Source: Eubacteriaceae bacterium
GTDB lineage: Bacteria; Bacillota; Clostridia; Eubacteriales; Anaerofustaceae
Length of the DNA: 52,866 nt
Assembly (NCBI GenBank): GCA_009782875.1
Contig: WRIE01000015.1
Coordinates: 1 to 52,866 of the forward strand
Direction of reading: 5' to 3'
The notes under the pieces are model-generated. The model was given only the letters and a program-made list of their open reading frames with translations. It had not been told where the DNA came from and ran no database searches. Below are positions 1 to 8,888 of this stretch, one piece after another. A program made the translations under genes and the position numbers. Numbering within the stretch: position 1 is the first letter of the stretch; each line of letters opens with the position of its first letter.

Positions 1-51
1 AATTGTTTTCACCTCTTCGATTTAGTATTACTAAATCGGCTGAAAACAATT
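1..51. repeat. Two-tier inverted repeat at window edge
   Basis: Outer arms AATTGTTTTCA (1-11) and TGAAAACAATT (41-51) match perfectly. An inner stem, CGATTTAGT (18-26) with ACTAAATCG (30-38), has a 3-nt loop. The whole would fold as one long hairpin with a small internal loop. It may be a terminator for a gene left of the window or the end of a mobile element; nothing in the window decides between them. Confidence 0.6.
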
Positions 52-146
52 CATCTTGCAAGTTGACCTAAAGGTTTCGCCTGGAAGGCGAGGGTTTTAG
101 ACCCATTATACAGACAATAAAACATCCTATCCACTACCCGGATACC

Positions 147-620
147 GTGCACCACTCGGTTTTTGGTGCTTCTCAATACCAGTCAAGCGCAGACCATTTC
201 AATTCTCCTTACTATAGACATCCTGACTATTACAACTTGCAACCAAGCCAAAGCTTTTCAATTATACGCAACTTTCAAACATACCAGCAAACGAAACTGT
301 GGAGCTGCGGACCTGCGGTTGCCATTATGGTTATGAATTATTATGGCTACAATGGCTATGATGAAGAACAGGTTCGCAAATAATGGGGGATGTTGATGTG
401 GGTACGGATGCTAGGGACATTGCAGCTTTTTTCATCCGGCTATCAACCCCAATAATGGTTTAATGGCTCGATTGGGGTGGCCATTGGCAGGTTTTGATCG
501 GATATGACACAATGGGAACAGCATTATTGGTGATGACGTATTAATTTTCGCTGACCCTTATGACACCAGCGACCACTACAAAGATGGATATTATGCTTTT
601 GGAGCAGAGCGCTTTTTTAT
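147..620 (+). pseudogene. C39-like cysteine peptidase, frameshifted
   Basis: The first open segment (147-383, GTG start) ends with the peptidase C39-like active-site block: a Gln, then WSCGPA with the catalytic Cys, then MVMNYYG. It stops at 381-383. About 100 nt further on and in another frame, positions 470-510 encode WGGHWQVLIGYD, which is the catalytic His region. A further shift gives FADPYDTSDHYKDGYY with the acidic residue (about 545-600). All parts of the fold are present but in at least three frames, so the gene is dead or contains sequence errors. Such proteins often cleave leader peptides or act on the cell surface. No N-terminal signal peptide is visible in what remains. Confidence 0.7.
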
Positions 621-710
621 ATGTAGAAATCAGGAAATGAGACAGAAACCCAGCCATGGGTTATCGCTAAACCAATTGAGTAAACCTCTCCCACCGTAGA
701 GACTTAAGAG

Positions 711-735
711 TAGGCTTCCACTCGCTTGAAGCGGG
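711..735. repeat. Short hairpin resembling IS200/IS605 ends
   Basis: An imperfect hairpin with a GAA-type loop (CGCTTGAAGCGGG) resembles a second one at 1550-1573 (CTCCACTTGAAGTGGGAG). Hairpins of this shape occur near the right ends of IS200/IS605 elements carrying TnpB. No TnpA or TnpB coding sequence is seen nearby, so this is only a tentative remnant. Confidence 0.25.
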
Positions 736-788
736 AACTATGCATAAAAGCCGCTTAATCGCTTATTTTTGCAGGCTTGTCCTTTGTA

Positions 789-850
789 AACAGGCATTGC
801 AGCCCGAGCTCTCTCAGAACCGGACGTGACAATCTCCCGTCATCCTGCTC
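789..850 (-). ncRNA. Probable group II intron domain V/VI remnant
   Basis: Read on the minus strand, positions 850 to 816 match the domain V pattern of bacterial group II introns: GAGC at the 5' side, a stem with a GGAGA-type loop region, then GTCACGTCCGGTTCT at the 3' side. A domain VI-like GGGCTGCAATGCC and a terminal TTTAC follow. No reverse transcriptase frame is preserved on either side, so only the 3' end of the intron appears to survive. The call rests on pattern memory; a covariance search would settle it. Confidence 0.45.
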
Positions 851-1029
851 CCTCATGCAGCCTCATATATCTTCAACAGTTCCAAGTGTGGCGCCGTCTT
901 TTCCATAACGCTCACAACCACAGCTTTTGTCTGCAGCTGCTATGGCGGTTTGGAGCCCCAATTGCTCAGCGGCTCTGATGGGCCCAATCCCTCATCTCTA
1001 CGCAAGCACGGCTCAGAGGTTGGCTATGT

Positions 1030-1391
1030 CACAGCCTTGAGCCTCCGTGGGGCACAATTCTTGCATCTTCGGCAGTAAACTGCCATTTTACACCTATGCC
1101 ACTTTTGTTCCTGTCATCCTGCCAAGATCATTTATTCTCCAAAAACAGGCATGCCTATTCCAAACTCTGCTTCGACATAACTGACAGCTCGCACTCGGCG
1201 ATATTTAGCCCGCTGGCATGGATAGAGAGAGGTATAGTGGAACTCGAACCTGTGGCTAAACTTGTAGGCTGCCTGGGGCTCATAACACTAAAGAACGAGC
1301 TAGGATTGTGAGTGCTTAGATTGTCTGAGACAATTATGATCTTCTTTGCGTCTGGAATGACCTCGTCGCTTAGAGTTTCATTACATCGCAA
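1030..1391 (-). pseudogene. IS630-family transposase C-terminal remnant
   Basis: The 1391-1155 frame contains IIIVSDNLSTHNPSSFF, ending in the DNL.TH block of the IS630 DDE domain, and then ASGLNIAECELSVMSKQ, the degenerate form of the S.LN.AE.E.S glutamate block. After a frame change the sequence continues as WQF/SLLP-like and EDAR-type residues to about 1030, which fits the family's C-terminus. The first catalytic Asp region and the N-terminal HTH are gone. Fragmented and non-functional. Confidence 0.75.
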
Positions 1392-1450
1392 TCACATCCA
1401 AGAACAATAAGAGAATGACAAACTAGAGGACAGTGGCAGGCAGAGCCTCT

Positions 1451-1485
1451 TTGAGAGGCCGTTAGCATTTGAGAGGCCGTTAGCA
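1451..1485. repeat. Two-copy tandem repeat
   Basis: TTGAGAGGCCGTTAGCA occurs at 1451-1467 and again at 1469-1485, giving an 18-nt period. It lies between the IS630 remnant and the IS30 remnant and has no evident function. Confidence 0.8.
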
Positions 1486-1689
1486 ACAGATGCCAGTGAA
1501 ACCCGCATTCAGGCGGTGCCAGTATCATCCCCCTGGAGGGGTCAACGTCAAACCTCCACTTGAAGTGGGAGTTTGTGATTCACTTCGCCTGTGCCTTCCA
1601 GTTTCTTGATGCGATATGGACATCCGTCGCAAAGTGTTCATTAACCATAGTCAACTTTCTCTGCTACGCTTTTAGGCAAAAAAAAGGGG

Positions 1690-2930
1690 CAATTGCAATA
1701 GCAACTATTTTTTATAGGAACACATGACTGGACAAGAATCCTTCTATGCAAATCCACTATCTCGGAATAGCTGGAGCCGTCAAGCGAATGCCATTCCATG
1801 ATAGTGGGCCCTGCCTCCAGTTGCTGCAGCTTGTCCAGATGGGCATCAAACACTTCCTCTGGAGTTCTGTAGCCAAGCGCTTTCCTTGGCAGGGTTTTCA
1901 TATGCCATTCAGCCTCCAGAAGCCTCTCATCGCCTATTTGGCTTATCTTTAACCCTTTCGGCACATACAGCCTGGCCATTCCATTGTGGCGCTCGACAGA
2001 GCCTTTTTCCCAGCTCGAGTACGGATGGCAGAAATCTGCACTCCCAGCGCTGCGGATGCTTTCGCAAACTCGCCACTATTGCCTTGGCGGCAGATTTGAA
2101 GGTTTTCGCCCCTGCTGCGCTATTGCCCCGGCAAGCCCTGCCACATTTTCCAGAGCCTGCTTGCTTAACGCCCTGATTACAAGGGTGTATCTTGAAAGCC
2201 TTTCTGTAAGCGTCAGCAAATCCTCATCCTGCCCGGATTTCAAGCCAACGGAAAGGCCGCCTTCCCAGCGCCCGGACGTTTCCCTGCTTTTCCGCCTCTT
2301 GCGGCCTTTCCTCGATGCTTTTGCCAAGCTTCGTTTTATTTTACGATTGTTTTGCCCTTTATGGGAAGGCTTGCGTTTCAGCTTGCTGGGCAGGCTTGTT
2401 GTCTGCGTCTCCATCAGGCCTTCAGATATGTATTTGCACACTGTTTTCGTGCACATCAAGTTTTCGGCGTCGTAGCCGCCAAATTCCCTTAGCGCCCCCA
2501 CAAAGCCGCCGTGGCCGCATTTCTTGCCATGCCTGGCTATCTTGCTGCCGCCTCTGCTATAAAATCGCGGCTTTGGTAAATTTTCAGCGGCCTTCGGCTT
2601 CCCAGCCTCGCCTCATCGTTACGGCTCTGCCCCACATCGGCAAAATGTACGCCGGTTATCTCCCCGTTCCTCTGCTGGTGCACTGTCCCCTTCTTGGCTT
2701 TCCTGTCTATCGAGGACTGGCTCGTGCCAAGATCCCTGGCTATTTCGTAGTGCGAGCCGCCGTGCTTTAGCCCTGCCTCTATTTTTGTCCTGTCTTCCTT
2801 TGACAGGTGTGTGTATTGCCTGCTTTGTGTGCTAGTATTGTATTGATCCATATCGCCTCCTGATTGATTCGTTGCAAAATCATTATATTACAGGATTCGA
2901 GTTTGGACCATCATTTTAGTTGCAATTCAT
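1690..2930 (-). mobile_element. IS30-family insertion sequence, decayed
   Basis: The broken IS30 transposase is bracketed by related inverted ends. The left end, near 1690-1715, reads AATTGCAATAGCAACTA. The right end, near 2905-2930, read on the opposite strand, gives GAATTGCAACTAAAATGATGG. About 1.2 kb is a normal IS30 size. The exact outer bases and the target duplication could not be fixed by eye. Confidence 0.55.
1815..2851 (-). pseudogene. IS30-family transposase, frameshifted
   Basis: Three segments in sequence cover the family. An N-terminal helix-turn-helix (2851-2537: YTHLSKEDRTKIEAGLKHG, then SHYEIARDLGTSQSSIDRK) is followed by the central DDE part (about 2501-2080) with RETSGRWEGG in place of the usual GDTVVG aspartate site. 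The C-terminal part (about 2045-1815) has FCHPYSSWEKGSVERHNGM and then RKALGYRTPEEVF, the classic IS30 glutamate block. Frames change near 2545 and near 2060. The D-to-G change at the first catalytic site also argues for inactivity. Confidence 0.85.
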
Positions 2931-3020
2931 TTTTCAATCAACCAAAAAAAAACACCCCTATCAAAACAGGCCGCTATTAGTATTTACAGGCACATCGTAC
3001 CAGATAGATGCATGCCTCTG

Positions 3021-3128
3021 CCGAAGGTGTGGAAGGGGAACCTGTCACTAGTACATCCCGAGGGGTGTACTGCCAGCATGTCACCCCAATGGGTGCCATG
3101 TCAGCAGGCTCCCCTTTCACACCTCTGG
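3021..3128. repeat. Long inverted repeat enclosing two hairpins (three-way junction)
   Basis: Arms of 24 nt (3021-3044 and 3105-3128) pair at 20 of 24 positions, and two of the mismatches become G-U on either strand. Between them lie two complete hairpins, 3050-3071 (AGTACATCCC with GGGGTGTACT) and 3077-3100 (CATGTCACCC with GGGTGCCATG). The predicted fold is a compact three-way junction. It sits about 170 nt beyond the stop of the collagen-like gene. It could be a structured transcript, a processing site, or a small non-autonomous repeat; no T-run marks it as a simple terminator. Confidence 0.75.
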
Positions 3129-3300
3129 TATGAGAGCAGTTTAGTTGGCAAATAAAATATATACTATAGTCAACAAGTAATAACAAGAGCTTTAGGCGGT
3201 GTCAATTGGTAGATTAATCATTGCTGTTGTTATTTATCATTATGAAGTTAGCCGTATACTATATAGTATGCAGGGTATGAAATTTACATAACGGCAATTT

Positions 3301-4368
3301 TTATCTAAACTCTACTCCCCAGTGAACATATCCTGTTTCGAATAGTACGAAAGGCCGAATTCTTAGCAAATTAGACGCCGGTCCGAATGTCACATTAGTT
3401 CGCCCCTCGTTTGGGCGCGCAACTACAAAGTCGATTGCTAAGCTGCGGGAGCGACGAGACCTTAGACTAAAACTCCCATTTTCGTTTTCACGAAACAATC
3501 CGATAAACCTTCCCAGTGGCATCAGCCATATAATCTGACCTTCTATTTGTTCAAGTTCCCATTCTGTGCGGATAACGCCCGTAGGTGAATTAATGCCCCA
3601 GTTACCAGAGGTGCTATGAAAAAGCGCGGTGTTCACAAGATGAGGAGGAAGATTACCGCCAGCCTCACCGAACGGGTTGACAGGGTGACCCATACGTTTG
3701 ATGCTTCTCCTATATAGACCAGATGTGCCAGTGCGGTTTAGGCGGCGCAGATAAAGCCTATCACCTGGCTGCGATTTACCAAACAGATGAACTACCAGCC
3801 AAGGGTTGTTCATCTGAAAGTCATGACGGACAGACAACGATGGGAAGGGAATTGATTCGTCACCCGATTGACCTGGCAGACCTTGAGGACCTGCTGGACC
3901 TGTGGCACCGTCTTCTCCAGGAGGCCCCGGTGGACCGGGTTGGCCTGTCTGACCTGGTGGACCAGATTGGCCTGTTGGACCCGGTGGACCAGGTTGGCCT
4001 GTCGGACCCGGTGGACCGGGCGGGCCTGTCGGACCCGGTGGACCGGGTTGGCCTGACGAACCTGGTCCTCCGGAATCGTAGGCATTCAACACCGCTTGCA
4101 TTTTGCCCATGAGGATCATTTGACTGAATGTAGTTTGCCCCAGCATGTCTTTTGCGCTTTCATTAAGTTTCATAATCTGGTCGAAGGTGGGCGGTTCTGC
4201 AAGTTGGGAGGCTTCAGTGGTCCCCAAAACATACTGCATTTTTTCCCCTTCGGCGTTAATTATATGGCTAAGCCCGATTTCCTCCATGGCAATCGAGGTG
4301 AGAATTTGGGCAATGCTGTTATTAATGGAATAGCCATACGGGACATCTGGGAATTTTGGCATTGACAT
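3301..4368 (-). CDS. Collagen-like repeat protein
   Basis: 355 residues. The N-terminal domain (about 1-95) contains [19 protein letters not shown] and YVLGTT. This module commonly precedes collagen repeats in Clostridia and Bacilli, where such proteins are surface or spore-coat associated. Residues about 100-170 are uninterrupted Gly-X-Y triplets rich in GPP, GPT and GQP. The C-terminal region (about 175-355) carries [21 protein letters not shown] and ends ..[13 protein letters not shown]. It is probably a globular head domain, but I do not recognise it. There is no signal peptide, which fits a spore-surface role (inference). Start ATG at 4368 has AAGG seven nt upstream. It is an isolated gene between eroded IS DNA, with a candidate promoter at 4423-4452. 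The triplet region is repetitive at DNA level and may vary in length between strains. Confidence 0.85.
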   Translation of the reverse strand: MSMPKFPDVPYGYSINNSIAQILTSIAMEEIGLSHIINAEGEKMQYVLGTTEASQLAEPPTFDQIMKLNESAKDMLGQTTFSQMILMGKMQAVLNAYDSGGPGSSGQPGPPGPTGPPGPPGPTGQPGPPGPTGQSGPPGQTGQPGPPGPPGEDGATGPAGPQGLPGQSGDESIPFPSLSVRHDFQMNNPWLVVHLFGKSQPGDRLYLRRLNRTGTSGLYRRSIKRMGHPVNPFGEAGGNLPPHLVNTALFHSTSGNWGINSPTGVIRTEWELEQIEGQIIWLMPLGRFIGLFRENENGSFSLRSRRSRSLAIDFVVARPNEGRTNVTFGPASNLLRIRPFVLFETGYVHWGVEFR

Positions 4369-4422
4369 ATTATTGCCTTCTTCATGTATATTGTATTTCC
4401 AACCAGTATTGTGTGTCGATAT

Positions 4423-4452
4423 ATTATATGTTGTAGAGTTGAATGTTGTCGA
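4423..4452 (-). promoter_or_regulatory. Candidate promoter of the collagen-like gene
   Basis: On the minus strand, TCGACA (4452-4447), an 18-nt spacer, and TATAAT (4428-4423). It lies about 55 nt upstream of the start codon. The -10 box is perfect and the -35 box is moderate. Confidence 0.5.
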
Positions 4453-4699
4453 AAAAAGTATAGCAAATCTTTGAAAGAGTTGCTTTTGGGGATTTGGGCG
4501 ACGGTTGCTAAGCCGTTTTTTGCCTTTGATATTAAAACGACTCTTCAGTGTTGATCCGGAAAGGTCGCCGATGCGCTATTACAGACTTTCAAAAAAAACA
4601 GGCGAAACATATTGAAATGTATCCAGGGCTGGACTTCATGGCTTTATCAAAGAGACTAAGAACCACTCTTAAGAGATGGTTGGGCTGCTTATTCATGCA

Positions 4700-5240
4700 T
4701 AGACGGTAAAGGTGATCACTGTGAAATCTTATTTCAAGCAAGCGAAGGCGGGCGATCAGCGCCATATGCAATTCGCACATTATAAGGGAGCTGGCGCACA
4801 TGCATGAAGAGCTGGGCCAAGAGTGGGCAGCCAAACCCACAAAGCTTCTGATTGAGATGAAGGGCAAGAAGGTCGAGCTGCTGGAGCTCGGGAAAACTAT
4901 GGCCAGCAGCTTGATAGCCGACGCTTTCATGGACAAGTACAACGCGATTGTCGCATAAGGCATTTTAGCTAACCCCATCCCGCCCCAAGAGCCAGGGAAG
5001 AGGGGGGCGCCCTATGAAAGGCAAGATGCGGGCCATGCCCGAAAGGCTCCTGAGTCGCCAAGGCGAAACTTCCATGTTTATGACAATTCTTGATGCGCCC
5101 TTCGGCAACGCTGATGTCGGGCGGGATATACCTGTTTTGAAGGCTTAGCAAAAGGTTTCGGGCGGTAAGCGCACTGAATAGGGCGCCAAAGTCTTTGCGG
5201 CAATCCTTTCATGGAGACTGAATAGTTTCAAAAAGAAATT
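4700..5240 (+). pseudogene. IS66-family transposase remnant
   Basis: Translated across frames, the stretch reads ICNSHIIRELAHMHEELGQ, matching the CNAH..REL...HEELGQ block of IS66 TnpC. LLIEMKGKKVELLE and DAFMDKYNAIV follow. A later segment, from ATG 5014, has MKGKMRAMPERLL, then FGNADVGRDIPVLKA, then (past a stop) QKVSGGKRTE and GAKVFA, which fit the family's C-terminal F.NN.AER.IR..K.KQK.SG.FR block. Stops near 4956 and 5148 and at least one frame change show that it is dead. The N-terminal half is missing or unrecognisable. Confidence 0.75.
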
Positions 5241-5479
5241 AATTTATCCACCTATAGAGGCGTGGCTTTTCCTGCTGGATTGCCATTTACCCAGTATAGA
5301 AATTTCGAAAGCCGGGAATTGTATATTATAATGAATAATGCCAGCCAATTAGCAATCACACTATTGTGGTTGCAGCACTTTGGAGTCTTGACCCCAAGCA
5401 TTTTCAAAGCCAAATGGCAGAAAGTGAGGTTTGCGCGTTGGGTATGTTTCATAGATTCATGCAGATTATGCGCTGATAA

Positions 5480-5836
5480 TTGTTGAAGGAAGAAAAAAAC
5501 ACGTCAAACAGCCGCTTTAGTTACATTAAGGTAGCCTTGCAGACCAAAACAGGGTTGCAGTACTTCGCTTTCCTCATCCTTTCTTTCGCCTCAGTGTTCG
5601 TCGTTGCGCATTTTGTCAGAAAAAATGGCAAACAAAGCTATATGATGTACCCGGTCATGGCTTGTGTGTTTGCCGTGCAATTGCTCAATGACTATATTAA
5701 GCGGGTCAAGGAAGCGTTGCAGAGAATTAGGAGCAATGAGGAACAGAAAGCCAAGGCAGAGCAGAGGAAGGCGCAGGCAAAGCCACTGCATCAACCTCAA
5801 AACCAGCGAAAGAAAAGGAAAAAAAAGAGGAAGTGA
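5480..5836 (+). CDS. Small membrane protein with highly basic tail, unknown
   Basis: 118 residues from a TTG start. Two hydrophobic segments (about 28-46, FAFLILSFASVFVVAHFV; about 55-70, MYPVMACVFAVQLL) are followed by a helical Lys/Glu/Gln-rich region and a tail of almost only Lys and Arg. The likely topology is a hairpin in the membrane with a cytoplasmic basic tail that could touch nucleic acid or the membrane surface. No family is recognised. The start is uncertain: there is no clear Shine-Dalgarno before TTG, and the AAGGAAG just after it points to a non-ATG start a little downstream. It stands alone between the IS66 remnant and ppdK. Confidence 0.45.
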   Translation: MLKEEKNTSNSRFSYIKVALQTKTGLQYFAFLILSFASVFVVAHFVRKNGKQSYMMYPVMACVFAVQLLNDYIKRVKEALQRIRSNEEQKAKAEQRKAQAKPLHQPQNQRKKRKKKRK

Positions 5837-6030
5837 GAGATCATGGTTATTTTCCCAGTTGCCCAACCCAATCAATGCACATTTAATTTGTAGCCTATAA
5901 CTCATGCTATCAATTGGCAATGATTTGAACGCGCGAAAACAATGTATTCAACAAATGAAAAGTTGCGGTTGAATATTCAAAACCAAGGCCACTCTTCCCG
6001 CAACCTTGGTTTTGAAATAAATGTGCCCTT

Positions 6031-8667
6031 CTAATGGCTCGAATAGCCTTGGGATCCTAGAAATGCGTGTGCTGCAGCAAGCCTTGCAATAGGCACCCTA
6101 AATGGGGAGCATGAAACATAGTCAAGGCCAGCTTCCTCAAAGAATGCGATTGATTGGGGATCTCCGCCATGCTCGCCGCATACGCCACATTCCAGGCCTG
6201 ACCTGGATTTGCGCCCTTCAGCGACAGCCATTTTAACAAGATACCCTACCCCAACCGGGTCTATAGTTTGGAATGGATCTCGATCAAGGAGTTTTTTCTC
6301 TAAGTACTCATCGATATACTTGCCTGCGTCGTCACGGGAGAAGCCCATTGTCATTTGGGTCAGGTCGTTTGTTCCAAATGAGAAGAACTCTGCTTCTTTT
6401 GCGATCTCTGCTGCGACTATCGCCGCCCTTGGAACCTCGATCATCGTGCCAACCATGTAATGAAGATCAACACCAGATTCTTCTACAATAGCAGCAGCAG
6501 TCTCTTTGATCAGCCCTGCCACATAATTGTACTCTCTGCTCCCGCCGGCAAGGGGCACCATTATTTCTACCAATGGTTTTTTGCCTGCGCGCTTAACCTC
6601 GATGCCTGCTTGGATAATTGCTGTAGCTTGCATCACAGCGATTTCTGGATATGAAACGGACAAGCGGCATCCGCGATGGCCAAGCATGGGGTTGAATTCG
6701 TGGAGGTCGTTTATCCTCACATTCAGCTTCTCGGCGGTGATGCCCAGCTGGTCGGCGATCTCGATTACCCCCTCCTCGGTGCTTGGCAAGAACTCGTGGA
6801 GTGGCGGATCGAGCAACCTGATTGTCACAGGCATGTTGTCCATCGCAGTCAGGATTTCAACAAAGTCTTGCTTCTGGACTGGCAACAGGTTGTTTAGAGC
6901 TTCTTGTCGTTGCTCTAATGTATCTGCGCAGATCATTTTCCTGACCTCGATTATTCTGCTTGCTTCGAAGAACATATGCTCAGTGCGGCAAAGACCGATG
7001 CCACGGGCGCCGAAGCTTAACGCTATATCTGCATCATTGGGCGTATCTGCGTTGGCTCTGACTTCCATCCTAGCTTCTTCATCAGCCCATTTCATAATAG
7101 TTTCAAAATCCCCAGTCAATACCGGCTGGGTTGTTTCAATTGCGCCGTGATACACTCTTCCGGTGGTGCCATGAAGCGAGATTATTTCTCCCTCATTTAT
7201 TCTTTGGTCGCCTACTGTAAAATATCCATCTTCTTCATATACCTTGACTGCTTCGCAGCCCGCTATACAGCATTTGCCCATGCCTCGGGCGACAACTGCC
7301 GCATGGGAGGTCATTCCGCCGGTTGATGTCAAGAATCCTTTGGCCAAATGCATCCCTTCGATATCCTCAGGGGATGTTTGTTTTCGAACCAGCACCACAT
7401 TCTCCCCTGCTTTGGTGTGTTCTACTGCAGCGTCTGCAGTGAAATAAACCTTTCCAACAGCAGCGCCGGGGGATGCCGGCAACCCGACAGCTATGGGGGT
7501 TTTGGATTCTAAATCGTTATGCTTAAATGTAGGATACAGCATCTGCTCTAATGCGTCTGGGTTGACTCTTAGGATGGCTGTTTTTTTATCGATCAAGCCT
7601 TCATCAACCATGTCTACAGCAACCTTTAAAGCAGCAAGCGCTGTGCGGTTGCCGTTTCTTGTTTGCAGGAAGTAGAGTTTTCCCTCTTCGATTGTGAACT
7701 CGATGTCTTGGAGGTCTTTGCAGTGGGTTTCAAGAATAGTGGAGGATTCAGAAAATTGGCGATATGCCTCTGGCAGATGCTCTGCAAGTTTTTCTATGGG
7801 GTCAGGGGTTCTAATGCCGGCGACCAAGTCCTCGCCTTGGGCATTGACTAAATATTCGCCGAACAGTTTCTTCTCCCCTGTAGCAGGGTTCCTTGTAAAA
7901 GCGACTCCTGTTCCGGATGTTTCGCCCATATTGCCAAAAACCATTGATTGGATATTGACTGCAGTGCCTAGGTCGTTTGGTATATCATTGATCTTTCTAT
8001 AAGTAATAGCTCTCTGGTTGTTCCAAGATTTAAAAATAGCTTCCACAGATATCATCAACTGCTCCATCGGGTCGTCAGGGAAATCTGTGCCCAGCTTTTT
8101 TTTATAAATTGACTTATAAATGCCAACAAGTTTCTCTAGGTCTTCTGCATCAAGCTCTGAGTCGAGCAGCACTCCTTTTTCTTCCCGCAGTGTTGCCAGC
8201 TCTTCTTCAAACAGCTCGCTATCTATATCTAAGGCAACATTAGAGAACATCATTATGAAACGCCTGTAGCTATCGAAGGCAAATCTCCTGTTATCGGACT
8301 TTAACGCTAGCGCCTCAACACTTGCATCATTCAAGCCAAGGTTGAGGATTGTATCCATCATTCCAGGCATCGAGATAGCGGCGCCGGAGCGAACCGATAC
8401 TAGCAACGGATTTTCTGTGCCGCCGAATTTTTTGCCTGTTTTCTCTTCAAGTTTGCCTAGATAATCAAACAATTGTGTTTTGATTTCGTCTGATATCTTC
8501 ATCCCAGAATCGAAATAGTCTATGCATGCCTTGGTTGTTATTGTAATACCTTCAGGGACAGGCAACCCAATCCGGGTCATTTCTGCCAAACCAGCCCCTT
8601 TTCCGCCCAGCAAAGCGCGCATGTCAATTGCGCCTTCTTCAAAAGCATACACATATTTGATCGCCAT
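6031..8667 (-). CDS. ppdK: Pyruvate, phosphate dikinase
   Basis: 878 residues, the usual length of bacterial PPDK. It interconverts pyruvate + ATP + Pi and PEP + AMP + PPi in the cytoplasm, serving PPi-linked glycolysis or gluconeogenesis in anaerobes. The nucleotide-binding domain starts MAIKYVYAFEEG and has LLGGKGAGLAEM. The swivelling phosphohistidine domain has GGMTSHAAVVARGMGKCC with the catalytic His. The PEP-binding TIM barrel has GIGLCRTEHMF, FGTNDLTQMTMGFSRDD and CGVCGEHGGDPQS with the catalytic Cys. The start is ATG 8667, with GGAGG ten nt upstream; an in-frame TTG at 8685 lies inside that Shine-Dalgarno. No PPDK regulatory protein lies beside it. A near-consensus promoter is at 8730-8758. 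Confidence 0.97.
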   Translation of the reverse strand: MAIKYVYAFEEGAIDMRALLGGKGAGLAEMTRIGLPVPEGITITTKACIDYFDSGMKISDEIKTQLFDYLGKLEEKTGKKFGGTENPLLVSVRSGAAISMPGMMDTILNLGLNDASVEALALKSDNRRFAFDSYRRFIMMFSNVALDIDSELFEEELATLREEKGVLLDSELDAEDLEKLVGIYKSIYKKKLGTDFPDDPMEQLMISVEAIFKSWNNQRAITYRKINDIPNDLGTAVNIQSMVFGNMGETSGTGVAFTRNPATGEKKLFGEYLVNAQGEDLVAGIRTPDPIEKLAEHLPEAYRQFSESSTILETHCKDLQDIEFTIEEGKLYFLQTRNGNRTALAALKVAVDMVDEGLIDKKTAILRVNPDALEQMLYPTFKHNDLESKTPIAVGLPASPGAAVGKVYFTADAAVEHTKAGENVVLVRKQTSPEDIEGMHLAKGFLTSTGGMTSHAAVVARGMGKCCIAGCEAVKVYEEDGYFTVGDQRINEGEIISLHGTTGRVYHGAIETTQPVLTGDFETIMKWADEEARMEVRANADTPNDADIALSFGARGIGLCRTEHMFFEASRIIEVRKMICADTLEQRQEALNNLLPVQKQDFVEILTAMDNMPVTIRLLDPPLHEFLPSTEEGVIEIADQLGITAEKLNVRINDLHEFNPMLGHRGCRLSVSYPEIAVMQATAIIQAGIEVKRAGKKPLVEIMVPLAGGSREYNYVAGLIKETAAAIVEESGVDLHYMVGTMIEVPRAAIVAAEIAKEAEFFSFGTNDLTQMTMGFSRDDAGKYIDEYLEKKLLDRDPFQTIDPVGVGYLVKMAVAEGRKSRSGLECGVCGEHGGDPQSIAFFEEAGLDYVSCSPFRVPIARLAAAHAFLGSQGYSSH

Positions 8668-8729
8668 CCTAATGCTAACCTCCAAAAAGTTTGTATACGA
8701 ATTTTTTCTGTGGTATATTAATATTTTTC

Positions 8730-8758
8730 ATTATAGACTAATTGATTGTTACTGTCAA
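8730..8758 (-). promoter_or_regulatory. Consensus sigma-A promoter of ppdK
   Basis: On the minus strand, TTGACA (8758-8753), a 17-nt spacer, and TATAAT (8735-8730). Both hexamers are perfect. Transcription should begin near 8723, leaving a leader of about 55 nt. This implies strong, probably constitutive expression. Confidence 0.85.
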
Positions 8759-8888
8759 ATGCAGTTTTAATAGCAGTTCAGATAAATATTGAATTTTGTA
8801 TATTGGTTAGATAATTCCTAATTCTTACAAATTATGAGCTTTGAAATTATTGGCTTTGAATGGCATGATTTTTTCTTCTTGAAGCTCT

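Noticed and set aside
1..51. CRISPR repeat
   Set aside because: There is a single unit with no second copy or spacer in the following sequence.
1451..1485. CRISPR-like tandem repeat
   Set aside because: Only two copies one base apart; no spacers.
3810..4112. Plus- and minus-strand frames with repeated Pro/Gln/Val/Leu patterns over the collagen tract
   Set aside because: They are shadows of the Gly-X-Y repeat read in other frames.
4589..4978. Minus-strand 129-codon frame
   Set aside because: The plus strand carries recognisable IS66 blocks over the same bases.
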